Shown here: one piece after another, positions 1-7,062 of the stretch
How the letters are laid out: each line of letters opens with the position of its first letter
Position numbering within the stretch: position 1 is the first letter of the stretch
NCBI GenBank assembly: GCA_045653225.1
Contig: JAZOLP010000197.1
Coordinates: 1 to 7,447 of the forward strand
Origin: UBA1737 sp045653225
GTDB lineage: Bacteria; Bacillota_I; Bacilli_A; ML615J-28; CAG-313
Length of the DNA: 7,447 bases
Direction of reading: 5' to 3'
Translations under genes and position numbers: made by a program
Notes under the pieces: generated by a model
What the model was told of the DNA's origin: nothing
The model's input: only the letters and a program-made list of their open reading frames with translations
Database searches by the model: none

Positions 1-545
1 AATGCAGGAACAAATACAATACTTAAATATATAGTTCCAATTAATAATAAAAAGATAAATATCATTTTTAGCATAACTGCTATAATTGTAACAAATGAAT
101 ATTTGACTACTTTAAATAATTTTAAATGTGGGTAATAAATCATTATAAAACAAGAATTTATTAACCCTAAAATAAAATAAACTTCCACAAGTAATACAAC
201 ATAATATGCAATAACATAATAGAATAGAGTAGATTCTAATAACCAACAATAAAAATAAAAAATACTAACTGCATCTAAAGCAATAAACGATATAAGAATG
301 ATAAATACTAATTCAGCTTTCAGATATATTTTTTTAAACACTCTAAAATATAGTTTGATCATTCTACCTATTGTATCTTCTTCAGGATATTGTAATAATA
401 CAACAAGAGAAACAAGTGCAGGTAGGAATGAGAAAATTCCAAGTCCTAAAACTATAGTTATAAATGTTATTATATTCAATATTGTAAGTCGATATATAAA
501 GTTTATTATTTTAGAAAAACCTTTTTTTGAATTTTCTTTTTCCAT
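1..545 (-). CDS. DUF624 (YesL-like) integral membrane protein, 3' end beyond the window
   Basis: The frame is open from ATG 545-543 to the left edge: 181 codons without a stop, C-terminus missing. DUF624 proteins are usually a little over 200 residues, so perhaps 20-40 are lost. It starts MEKENSKKGFSKIINFIYRL, then has about five hydrophobic segments. The family signature is seen after the first: a GLGIFSFLPALVSLV turn, an acidic cytoplasmic loop (YPEEDTIGRMIKLYFRVFKK), then the second helix. The function of DUF624 is not established; B. subtilis YesL lies in a rhamnogalacturonan cluster and relatives often neighbour sugar ABC transporters and glycosidases, which fits this window. The start is supported by AGAAGGAA (558-551), 5 to 6 bases upstream, and by its own promoter. 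It is separated from the lipoprotein gene by a terminator, so it is its own transcription unit. Family assignment rests on motif recognition only. Confidence 0.8.
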   Translation of the reverse strand, partial: MEKENSKKGFSKIINFIYRLTILNIITFITIVLGLGIFSFLPALVSLVVLLQYPEEDTIGRMIKLYFRVFKKIYLKAELVFIILISFIALDAVSIFYFYCWLLESTLFYYVIAYYVVLLVEVYFILGLINSCFIMIYYPHLKLFKVVKYSFVTIIAVMLKMIFIFLLLIGTIYLSIVFVPA

Positions 546-569
546 ACTTATTCCTTCTTTCTTATATCA

Positions 570-598
570 ATTATATCATATTTTATACATTTTATCAA
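570..598 (-). promoter_or_regulatory. Extended -10 promoter of the DUF624 gene
   Basis: On the minus strand there is a -35 TTGATA (598-593, 5 of 6 consensus), a 17-base spacer, and a -10 TATAAT (575-570) preceded by TGA, giving the extended form TGnTATAAT. Transcription would begin near 563, leaving a leader of under 20 bases that holds the ribosome site AGAAGGAA (558-551). The -35 hexamer sits inside the U-tail of the lipoprotein terminator, so the two transcription units abut without spare sequence. Confidence 0.75.
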
Positions 599-628
599 AT
601 AAAGCAGTAAACCAGAGGTTTACTGCTT
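590..628 (-). terminator. Intrinsic terminator of the lipoprotein gene
   Basis: A perfect 12-bp stem (602-613 with 617-628; arm AAGCAGTAAACC) closes a 3-base loop. Read on the minus strand it begins 10 bases after the stop codon and is followed by the U-rich tail TTTATTTGAT. The + strand side also has a T-rich flank, so it could work in both directions, but no + strand gene leads into it. Confidence 0.9.
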
Positions 629-638
629 ATTGTTTTAA

Positions 639-3600
639 TTATTCAACTTCTGCAGCTGCGTAAACGATTTGATATTCAGCATTAGCTAAATCAACTTTAG
701 TTTCAACTAAAGAATCAGCAGTGATTGCAGTTTTAGATGTAATAACAGCTTCTACATTAGAATTAATAAATAATGCACATGCAGCTTTTAATTGAGTTTT
801 GCTGCCAGAATTTGTAATGATAAGAACATAATCAGTATCTTCAATTTCATTTTCAACGTTTAAGAAGTTACCGCCACCATTTGTACCATTTACAGTATTA
901 TTATTCCAAGTAGTAGGAGTAGTAATGTTATATTCACCATCAATTTGTGATGCATTAACATAACCAAAACGAATTTGTTTAACATTTAAATCTTTATCTA
1001 AGATAACGATAATACCGTTTTGCATAAATGCATGATAAGCATTATTAGCATATGATGATTTGTCTTTAACATATGTATTAACAGCTTCTTTATATTTAGC
1101 ACCAGTTAATAATGATGAAACAGCATCTGTTAAACGACAAGAAGCACCGCTTCCAGAGTTATAGAATACACTTGTAACGTTAACGTTAACATTAATATTG
1201 TTAGTACCATCTGTTAATTGAGCAGAGAAACGATAGTTTTTAATAGCAGGTTCGCTATCTTCTTTACCATCAGCTTTTGCAACTACTTTAACTTTAACGT
1301 CTGTATAATTAACACCATTTGCACCAGTTTTACCAATTGTACCTAAATATGAAACGATATCATAAGAAGTAGTATTTAATGTTTCAACTAGAGTATCATT
1401 TACATATAATTCATAAGATTCAGCACCATCAACAGCATTCCAAGAAACAACTGAACCATTAGCAGTTAATACTGGACTTTCTAATTGAGACGAGTTAGCT
1501 AATTTAATTTGGAATGTTGGATATTCTGTAATTGTATGTTCAGCTCTCCAAGGATCTGTTCCACCTTCTGTGAATTGACCCCAGAAGTAATTAGCAACTA
1601 CATCACGACCATTACTCTTAACCATTGTACCATTGATTGTAAATGTACCACCAGTTCTACCAATTAATAATTGATCACCTTCAGAAATGATATTTAATAA
1701 TGGAGCAATTTGAGCACTATTACCTTTGTATTCGATTTCAGCTGCAGATTTCCATTCATAATTATAATATTGTTGAGTTGTGTTAACAATATTGATCATA
1801 GCTTTAACAGCACCATCTTTATCAAATAATACTAAGAATGAATAAGCTTCATTATGAGTTGAAATAATATTTTCAGCATCTGTAATTAAATATAAGTAAG
1901 ATTTGCTTACATAACCTACTTCAGAAGTATCATTTCTTCTTGCGAAGTAATCAGCTGCTGTAGTTTCAATAACTGGTTGTTTTTCACCGTTAATAACAAT
2001 TACTTTTTCAACAGAACAGAAATAAACTACTGCTTCAGATAATACAGAATCTAAGTATTCAACATTATTACCAATTGCTTTAACATAAATAAAAGCATTA
2101 GCCATTAATTTTTTAACTTCTTCATTTTGAGTTAAATCAAATGAAAGTTCTGTAGTTTCGCCTAATAATACAGCATCACCTAATTGTTTTGCATAAACTT
2201 CATATTTAACAGCACCTTCGATAGCATCCCAAGAAAGAACACCTTCAGTTAGTGTAGCTACTGGAGCAGCTAATTCAGTTGAGTTAGGCATTACATATTC
2301 TAATACTTCTGCGAATGCTGAATCACCATAGTAACGAACATCTTCAGTTAATGCTCTAACAGTAATTTCATAGTGTTCGCCTTCAGCACTTGGTTCTAAA
2401 CCTAAATCAATCATCTTAACTGATGTAGCAGTTGTAGTTAATACTAATTCACCATTAATATAAAGTTCATAAGCTTTAGCACCTGTAGCTTTTTCCCATG
2501 ATAATACATGGTTAGTCATATTAAGTACTGGAGCTTCGATTGCAGCAGGTTGAGGATAATAAGTAGTATAATCTTCAATAAATTCAAATTGAGCAACTGC
2601 TAATAATTCATTAGCAACACCTTCAACAGAATCCCATGCTAATGCACCACCACCGAATGATGAAGCTAATAAGTTTTTAATTAAGAAAATTTTATTAGTA
2701 TCTAAGTTTCCACCTAGAGCAGATCCAGCTAATAATACGTAACCACCTTCAGGAATATAAGATTGGAATTCTCCACCTAAAATACCTACTGCTGAAGCAC
2801 TTGGAGTTGTACTGTCAATGAATGTTAAATCTTGACCTTTTTGTACTTTCCAAACTGAATTTTCAGCATCATAAATTGCTTCGATTGCATAAGCAGCATT
2901 ACGAACTAATACAGGTTTGAAGTTAGCATCAACGATTACAGCAACACCATAAGGTAAGAATGGACTACCACCGTTTTTAGCATAACTTGCAACGTTAGCT
3001 TCGATTTGTTCATTGTAGAATTCACCTGACATTACAAATACAGAGTTTACAGAACGTAATCCTAAACCACTTCCGTTGTCTTTTAATGCATTTTCATCAT
3101 TATAATTTGCTGGATGAGATTCACCATTGATTTTTAAAACATCTTCAATATATTTTACAGCAGGGTTAACCATAATATCTCTTAAAGCTGTAGTTTCATT
3201 GCCTGATGAGTCTTTAACTGAGTATGTAACTGTATATGTTCCAGCAACATCTTTATTAAATCCACCATCATCACTAACTGTAGCAACTAAGCCTCTATCA
3301 TAGTTATCGATAACTGATAAATATTCTAATGCAAGTAAATCACAATCACTATATTGTAACATTTCATGATTAGGTAATTTGTTAGTTTGTGAATTAGCAT
3401 ATTCAAAATATGGACTAATTGTATCAACAACATTTACAATTCTAGTTGCAGTAGCAACATTACCAGCAGCATCTGCAGCTGTATATGTTAATGTATATTG
3501 ACCAACAACATTATAATCGAAATTTCCTAATGTTACAACAACAACAACACTACCATCTACATCATCAGTTGCAGTAACATCTGCGATTAAATCATCTTCA

Positions 3601-3752
3601 CTTGTTTTAGTTTTAACTAAAATATTTTTTTCAGGTAAAACATTATTAATTGCGTCTTCGAATACTGGTGCTTTAACATCAGAAACTATAACGCAGCTTA
3701 CTAAAGAAACAAGAACGATAGCAAGCATAACAACAACACTTAATTTTTTCAT
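639..3752 (-). CDS. Large multi-domain surface lipoprotein with bacterial Ig-like, FN3-like and three repeated unknown modules
   Basis: This is a 1037-residue exported protein. Residues 1-20 are a lipoprotein signal with lipobox LVSC, so Cys20 would be lipidated and the protein anchored outside the membrane. Domain order: two DUF5011-type Ig-like domains (about 26-108 and 109-196, with TATDDVDG, GQYTLTYTAADAAGN and GTYTVTYSVKDSSGN); unknown module 1 (205-395); two FN3-like domains (402-488, 492-578; VLSW...YELY and VLSW...YEVY); module 2 (583-730); a third FN3-like domain (755-842; VVSW...YELY); module 3 (844-1035). No catalytic motif is recognised, so binding, adhesion or glycan capture is the likely role. 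The start is fixed by GGAGGAA (3763-3757), 4 bases upstream. It has its own promoter, carrying the operator shared with the glycosidase operon, and its own terminator. There is no cell-wall sorting motif at the C-terminus. Confidence 0.88.
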   Translation of the reverse strand: MKKLSVVVMLAIVLVSLVSCVIVSDVKAPVFEDAINNVLPEKNILVKTKTSEDDLIADVTATDDVDGSVVVVVTLGNFDYNVVGQYTLTYTAADAAGNVATATRIVNVVDTISPYFEYANSQTNKLPNHEMLQYSDCDLLALEYLSVIDNYDRGLVATVSDDGGFNKDVAGTYTVTYSVKDSSGNETTALRDIMVNPAVKYIEDVLKINGESHPANYNDENALKDNGSGLGLRSVNSVFVMSGEFYNEQIEANVASYAKNGGSPFLPYGVAVIVDANFKPVLVRNAAYAIEAIYDAENSVWKVQKGQDLTFIDSTTPSASAVGILGGEFQSYIPEGGYVLLAGSALGGNLDTNKIFLIKNLLASSFGGGALAWDSVEGVANELLAVAQFEFIEDYTTYYPQPAAIEAPVLNMTNHVLSWEKATGAKAYELYINGELVLTTTATSVKMIDLGLEPSAEGEHYEITVRALTEDVRYYGDSAFAEVLEYVMPNSTELAAPVATLTEGVLSWDAIEGAVKYEVYAKQLGDAVLLGETTELSFDLTQNEEVKKLMANAFIYVKAIGNNVEYLDSVLSEAVVYFCSVEKVIVINGEKQPVIETTAADYFARRNDTSEVGYVSKSYLYLITDAENIISTHNEAYSFLVLFDKDGAVKAMINIVNTTQQYYNYEWKSAAEIEYKGNSAQIAPLLNIISEGDQLLIGRTGGTFTINGTMVKSNGRDVVANYFWGQFTEGGTDPWRAEHTITEYPTFQIKLANSSQLESPVLTANGSVVSWNAVDGAESYELYVNDTLVETLNTTSYDIVSYLGTIGKTGANGVNYTDVKVKVVAKADGKEDSEPAIKNYRFSAQLTDGTNNINVNVNVTSVFYNSGSGASCRLTDAVSSLLTGAKYKEAVNTYVKDKSSYANNAYHAFMQNGIIVILDKDLNVKQIRFGYVNASQIDGEYNITTPTTWNNNTVNGTNGGGNFLNVENEIEDTDYVLIITNSGSKTQLKAACALFINSNVEAVITSKTAITADSLVETKVDLANAEYQIVYAAAEVE

Positions 3753-3778
3753 TATTTTCCTCCGTTTGTTAGTTCTAC

Positions 3779-3814
3779 ATTATAATTATAACATTTGTCT
3801 AGACAATTTGTCAA
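3779..3814 (-). promoter_or_regulatory. Sigma-A-type promoter of the lipoprotein gene
   Basis: A perfect -35 TTGACA (3814-3809) is followed by an 18-base spacer and TATAAT (3790-3785); a second TATAAT follows directly at 3784-3779. The predicted start of transcription is close to 3778, with a leader of about 25 bases ending in GGAGGAA and ATG. An inverted-repeat operator occupies the spacer, so the promoter should be strong but repressible. Confidence 0.85.
3795..3806. promoter_or_regulatory. Operator palindrome TTGTCTAGACAA, HutC/GntR-type
   Basis: A perfect 12-bp palindrome lies wholly between the -35 and -10 of the lipoprotein promoter, the classic place for a repressor. The core GTCTAGAC fits GTMTAKAC, the consensus of the HutC subfamily of GntR regulators (this group includes TreR, DasR and NagR/YvoA types). 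An extra half-site copy, ATTTGTC, recurs at 3806-3812 and overlaps the -35. The same 16 bases (3790-3805) occur upstream of the glycosidase operon at 6826-6841. The regulator itself is not in the window; its family is inferred from the site only. Confidence 0.75.
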
Positions 3815-3861
3815 GTAATGTATATACAAGTTATTAACATTTTTATCTATAAATTATAAAT

Positions 3862-3902
3862 TTCAATAAATAAAAAAGAAGATTCTAAATGAATCTTCTT
3901 TT
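3862..3902 (-). terminator. Intrinsic terminator of the glycosidase operon, overlapping the stop codon
   Basis: The 12-bp perfect stem 3874-3885 with 3891-3902 (arm AAAAGAAGATTC) closes a 5-base loop, and the minus-strand tail continues TTATTTATTG. The TAA stop of the glycosidase (3903-3901) forms the base of the hairpin, so the coding region and the terminator share bases. It separates the operon from the lipoprotein promoter at 3814. Confidence 0.88.
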
Positions 3903-5805
3903 ATCTATTTTTTCTACTTATTACAAATAAAACACAAGCACCTAATAAAAGATTAGACAATGTAATAATTGAAGCACTATTACAATTTTTATTATTACCA
4001 GTTGGAGGTGTTGATGGATTTGAAGTAACATCATTGACAATATATTCATAATTAAATGTTTGATCATATGTTTTACTTTCAACTTTTATAGAACTAACTT
4101 TATAGTAATATAAAATAGAGAACGTATAATTAGCATCAGTTGATACAGTATACTCAGTTGAATAACAATTAATATCTTTTAACAAAATGATTTGATTTCC
4201 ATTATTATCAATTACGTAAACTTTTGATAAAGATGAAGTAGGGTCATCACATGTTAATATTACTTTAAATCCTGCATTTGTTTTTTCAAAATTTAAGTTA
4301 AAATTAGTAGGTTCTGCTAAGCTAATTTTTCCTATGTCTTTTGTTTTATTTACTTGGAATGTTTTAATTGGAATATATACTTTTTCAAAAAATTCGTTTG
4401 TATATGAAGCTACAACATTAATGAAATTTGAATTATCTTTTGTTAAATTATTTATTGAAACAGTGCTACTTGCGGCAATTTCTTTGCCATTTACAAAGAT
4501 ATTAATTTCAGCATTCAGATTATTTTCAACTACATTATAATCAAATGAAATACTAGTTTCTGTTGTTGCAACATTGTTAACTGAAACTTTTACTTTTGGA
4601 GCAACTATTAATACAGCATCCGTAACTTTTCTATATGGCGACTCAGATGGACTATTAAGCATTACAAAATTACCATCTTTCTTAATTGCAAGTTGAGTAG
4701 AACCGCCACCATCTAAATTAAATGCATTATTGCATCCTAACTCTTTCATGATTTCTGCTTCTTCTATTAAACTTATTCCTTGCATATTTGTTTGTCTGCC
4801 ATCAATTGTACATAAAACTACGTTATTATTTTTATCAAACCCAATTGAAGTTCTAGGTGCTCTTGAAGTACAGAATGATTCATTTTGGTCGCCCATGTCA
4901 GAAACAGATTGTACATTACCATTTAATAATGGTTGACTTCCAGGTCCTATAATATTTTCATATCCTTCTAAATTACCTTGAAGTTTTTTAGTAATTACTA
5001 CTTTTGGATTATTATTTAATAATTCAATTAATTCTTGATTCATTGTTGCAACAATAGGTTTAGAAGCCATAACAGTTGTAGAACCAATAATTTTACCAGC
5101 TAAATATTTTTGATCATATTTAAAATTAGAAGTAGAATCAATTTCAAAATATTTAATAGTTGAAGTAGTTTGTTTAATAACTGAACCATCAAAGAAAGTA
5201 GTTTGATTTTCTGCAGGAGTTACATTTTCGCCATTAATTTGAACTTCTTTAATTAGAGCATTTGTTTTCGCATCATAAACCATTAAATAGTAATTAGATG
5301 AAACTGTATTTGTTTTAGAAGTTACAAAACTAGAACCATCAGATTTAAAACCAAGTGAAAAATATTTTGAATGATTAGAAGCTTTAATAGTAGAGCCTTC
5401 CATTACACATGCATTAATTGGAGAATAAGGACTACCAGTACCAAAATATGCACCATTAACAGCAGCAATTACTTCGTAACCAGGATTATTTTTCTCATAT
5501 TCTTTAGCAATTTGAATTACATCACTTGCGACAATACCATTTTTATTTATCACGCTACTTACAACTACTTTAGAATACTCTAAACTTGATTTAACATAAC
5601 TAATATTTTGATTAGAAACAGTTCCACTTGAGTTAGTTATTTGTGCTTTATAAGAACTGTAACTTGTATCAAGATTTAATGTTCCTTCACTATTAGTTGA
5701 TGTTTTACTAATATTAAATGAAGAAGCATATACATTAAATTGAGATAAACATAAAATAGTAAAAACTAAAGTTATTATAAATAAAATTTTCTTAATATTT
5801 TTCAT
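3901..5805 (-). CDS. Secreted phosphodiester glycosidase (NAGPA family) with Ig-like domains and C-terminal membrane anchor
   Basis: The 634-residue protein has an N-terminal signal (KKILFIITLVFTILCLSQFN, cleavage likely near VYA-SS at 27), a catalytic domain at about 65-402, two beta-sandwich-like domains (about 405-485 and 500-590), a Pro/Ser/Thr/Asn linker, and a C-terminal hydrophobic helix ending in RKNR. NAGPA-domain marks are clear: AAVNGAYF (114-121), IGPGSQPLL (286-294), RTSIGFD (318-324), TIDGRQTNMQGISL (333-346), and NLDGGGSTQL (363-372), where the family's active-site Asp and Gly-rich loop lie. Mammalian NAGPA removes GlcNAc from a sugar-1-phosphodiester; bacterial substrates are mostly unknown, and a phosphodiester-linked surface glycan is plausible here. 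It lies 3 bases after the 315-aa gene. Its ribosome site is weak and distant (AGGAAAG, 5824-5818, 12 bases away), suggesting translational coupling to that gene. Confidence 0.9.
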   Translation of the reverse strand: MKNIKKILFIITLVFTILCLSQFNVYASSFNISKTSTNSEGTLNLDTSYSSYKAQITNSSGTVSNQNISYVKSSLEYSKVVVSSVINKNGIVASDVIQIAKEYEKNNPGYEVIAAVNGAYFGTGSPYSPINACVMEGSTIKASNHSKYFSLGFKSDGSSFVTSKTNTVSSNYYLMVYDAKTNALIKEVQINGENVTPAENQTTFFDGSVIKQTTSTIKYFEIDSTSNFKYDQKYLAGKIIGSTTVMASKPIVATMNQELIELLNNNPKVVITKKLQGNLEGYENIIGPGSQPLLNGNVQSVSDMGDQNESFCTSRAPRTSIGFDKNNNVVLCTIDGRQTNMQGISLIEEAEIMKELGCNNAFNLDGGGSTQLAIKKDGNFVMLNSPSESPYRKVTDAVLIVAPKVKVSVNNVATTETSISFDYNVVENNLNAEINIFVNGKEIAASSTVSINNLTKDNSNFINVVASYTNEFFEKVYIPIKTFQVNKTKDIGKISLAEPTNFNLNFEKTNAGFKVILTCDDPTSSLSKVYVIDNNGNQIILLKDINCYSTEYTVSTDANYTFSILYYYKVSSIKVESKTYDQTFNYEYIVNDVTSNPSTPPTGNNKNCNSASIITLSNLLLGACVLFVISRKNR

Positions 5806-5808
5806 TTA

Positions 5809-6756
5809 CTATTTACACTTTCCTGGATGAATTGTAATTTTTTCTCCCCCTAAATCTTTATTATGTTCTTCAACACTAACAGCCAATTCATTTGGACAAA
5901 TTAAAGAACAATAAATGTCTTCAGTAAATGGATACTTAAATACTTTACCATTAATTTCTTTATATAAATAACAATTGTTCCAAGTTGCTGTTGTCATTAC
6001 TGCATCTGTATCTTTAGCTGTATATCCTTCATTACCATATTGGTCAATTGAATTAACACGCTTAAATTCCGCATGTCCTAGTCCATGTCCTTCTGATAAG
6101 AATAATGGGCTATAGAAATCTTGTGGGCAATCATTAGGTAAGTTGTATCTTTTTCTTATTTCAACATATTTTGGATTGGTTGTAGTTTTTACTACTTCTA
6201 TTCTAAGTTGTAAATAGTTAGGAATAGGCGAATATACTTTCATTCTTAACACATCACCAGGGAAATAATAATAACAAAAATTTTTAGGATCTGATGCATT
6301 CCATGAATTAATATTTTTAACTAAAGTACAACCATTTTCAGTTTCTCTTGTTTTATAAATATATCTCCAAAATGGTCGATAACCAAGTTTTGGTGCATCT
6401 AAACCTAATTCATATGAAGTATCTGTTGATGGATAAGTTAAATTATAACCAACTCCACAGTCAGATTCTAATTCTGCTTTTCCTCCCATATATAAATTAG
6501 GATTATCCATATATCTACCTTTACCATCTAAATTAAAACGTTTAGCATCAGGAATAAATTCACCTAATTCAATCTCACCTTCGATACCAATCCAATCTCC
6601 TACAGGAGAAACTACCTTTCTATACCATGCCCCAGCAAAACATTTTTGTACTGGTTTTACAAATTCAGGTAAATCATTTTTATCACCTAAAGGTACATTG
6701 TCAAATTTTCTTGTATCAAAAGTTCTACTGTCTAAAGTTGGTGTTAATGTTTTCAT
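5809..6756 (-). CDS. Uncharacterised 315-aa protein, first gene of the glycosidase operon
   Basis: I do not recognise a named family. It has neither signal peptide nor membrane segment, so it is predicted to stay in the cytoplasm although its operon partner is secreted. It is rich in aromatic residues and has nine Cys (39, 100, 143, 161, 210, 262, 283, 287, 314). Motifs that look like conserved family signatures are GIEGEIELGEFIPD (57-70), LYMGGKAELESDCGVGY (88-104), YRPFWRYIY (126-134), YYYFPGDVLRMKV (162-174), FKRVNSIDQYGNEG (231-244) and TATWNNCYLY (256-265). The alternating short strands suggest an all-beta fold, perhaps a concanavalin-like lectin or glucanase sandwich; this is a guess. 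The start is well supported by AAGGAG (6770-6765), 8 bases upstream. The gene ends in TAG, 3 bases before the glycosidase ATG. A role in handling the glycosidase substrate or product is inferred only from the operon. Confidence 0.85.
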   Translation of the reverse strand: MKTLTPTLDSRTFDTRKFDNVPLGDKNDLPEFVKPVQKCFAGAWYRKVVSPVGDWIGIEGEIELGEFIPDAKRFNLDGKGRYMDNPNLYMGGKAELESDCGVGYNLTYPSTDTSYELGLDAPKLGYRPFWRYIYKTRETENGCTLVKNINSWNASDPKNFCYYYFPGDVLRMKVYSPIPNYLQLRIEVVKTTTNPKYVEIRKRYNLPNDCPQDFYSPLFLSEGHGLGHAEFKRVNSIDQYGNEGYTAKDTDAVMTTATWNNCYLYKEINGKVFKYPFTEDIYCSLICPNELAVSVEEHNKDLGGEKITIHPGKCK

Positions 6757-6786
6757 ATAATAGTCTCCTTAAATTTAGTCATTATT

Positions 6787-6815
6787 ATTATACATTATTT
6801 ATTTAATATAAACAA
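6787..6815 (-). promoter_or_regulatory. Candidate promoter of the glycosidase operon
   Basis: TATAAT (6792-6787) lies 17 bases after a poor -35, TTGTTT (6815-6810, 3 of 6). Transcription would start near 6780, giving a leader of about 24 bases. The weak -35 with an upstream palindrome (6832-6841) could mean activation rather than simple repression. Two alternatives are a weaker -10, TACTAT, at 6824-6819, which has nearly the same spacing from the palindrome as in the lipoprotein promoter, and an upstream TATAAT at 6876-6871, which would put the palindrome in the leader. Confidence 0.5.
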
Positions 6816-6831
6816 GTAAATAGTAAACATT

Positions 6832-6841
6832 TGTCTAGACA
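6832..6841. promoter_or_regulatory. Second copy of the GTCTAGAC operator
   Basis: The palindrome TGTCTAGACA is embedded in a 16-base stretch (6826-6841, AACATTTGTCTAGACA) identical to 3790-3805 in the lipoprotein promoter. These are the only two TCTAGA sites in the window and both lie upstream of genes. The centre is about 22 bases upstream of the nearest -35 candidate edge, unlike the spacer position of the first copy. Its core fits the HutC/GntR consensus GTMTAKAC. Confidence 0.7.
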
Positions 6842-6882
6842 TTTTATTTAAATTTCACTCAGCATTTATAATTATAAGTATA

Positions 6883-6922
6883 TAATATAAAAATAAAAAA
6901 AAGACCTTTCAAAAGGTCTTTT
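6883..6922 (-). terminator. Intrinsic terminator upstream of the glycosidase operon
   Basis: The stem 6899-6909 with 6912-6922 (arm AAAAGACCTTT, 11 bp at most; in practice 10 bp with loop TCAA) is followed on the minus strand by a strong tail, TTTTTTATTTTTAT. It ends a leftward transcript coming from 6923-7146, but no convincing gene lies there. The + strand tail (TTTTAAATTG) is weaker. Confidence 0.82.
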
Positions 6923-7062
6923 AAATTGTTATTTCATGTATACTGTAGCTGCACAGATACTAATGCACCAAATCATACAAAACCCATTGCAGCGGTGTAC
7001 ATGCATATATTATGTCGTATTTTGTCGAATTCGTACACACTTTTGATAGATTTTTTTTATTT

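Noticed and set aside
298..663. + strand open frame of 121 codons
   Set aside because: It lies antisense to the DUF624 gene and to the terminator, has no ribosome site, and its peptide looks like a reverse shadow of membrane-protein codons.
4334..5583. Short + strand frames at 4334-4540, 4730-4936 and 5371-5583
   Set aside because: All lie inside the glycosidase gene on the opposite strand, whose conserved motifs prove the minus-strand frame.
6925..7060. Minus-strand frame that would continue if TGA encoded Trp (MYTAAMGFV then FGALVSVQLQYT)
   Set aside because: The long genes here use TGG for Trp and contain no in-frame TGA, so there is no sign of a recoded TGA; an upstream TAA closes the frame anyway.
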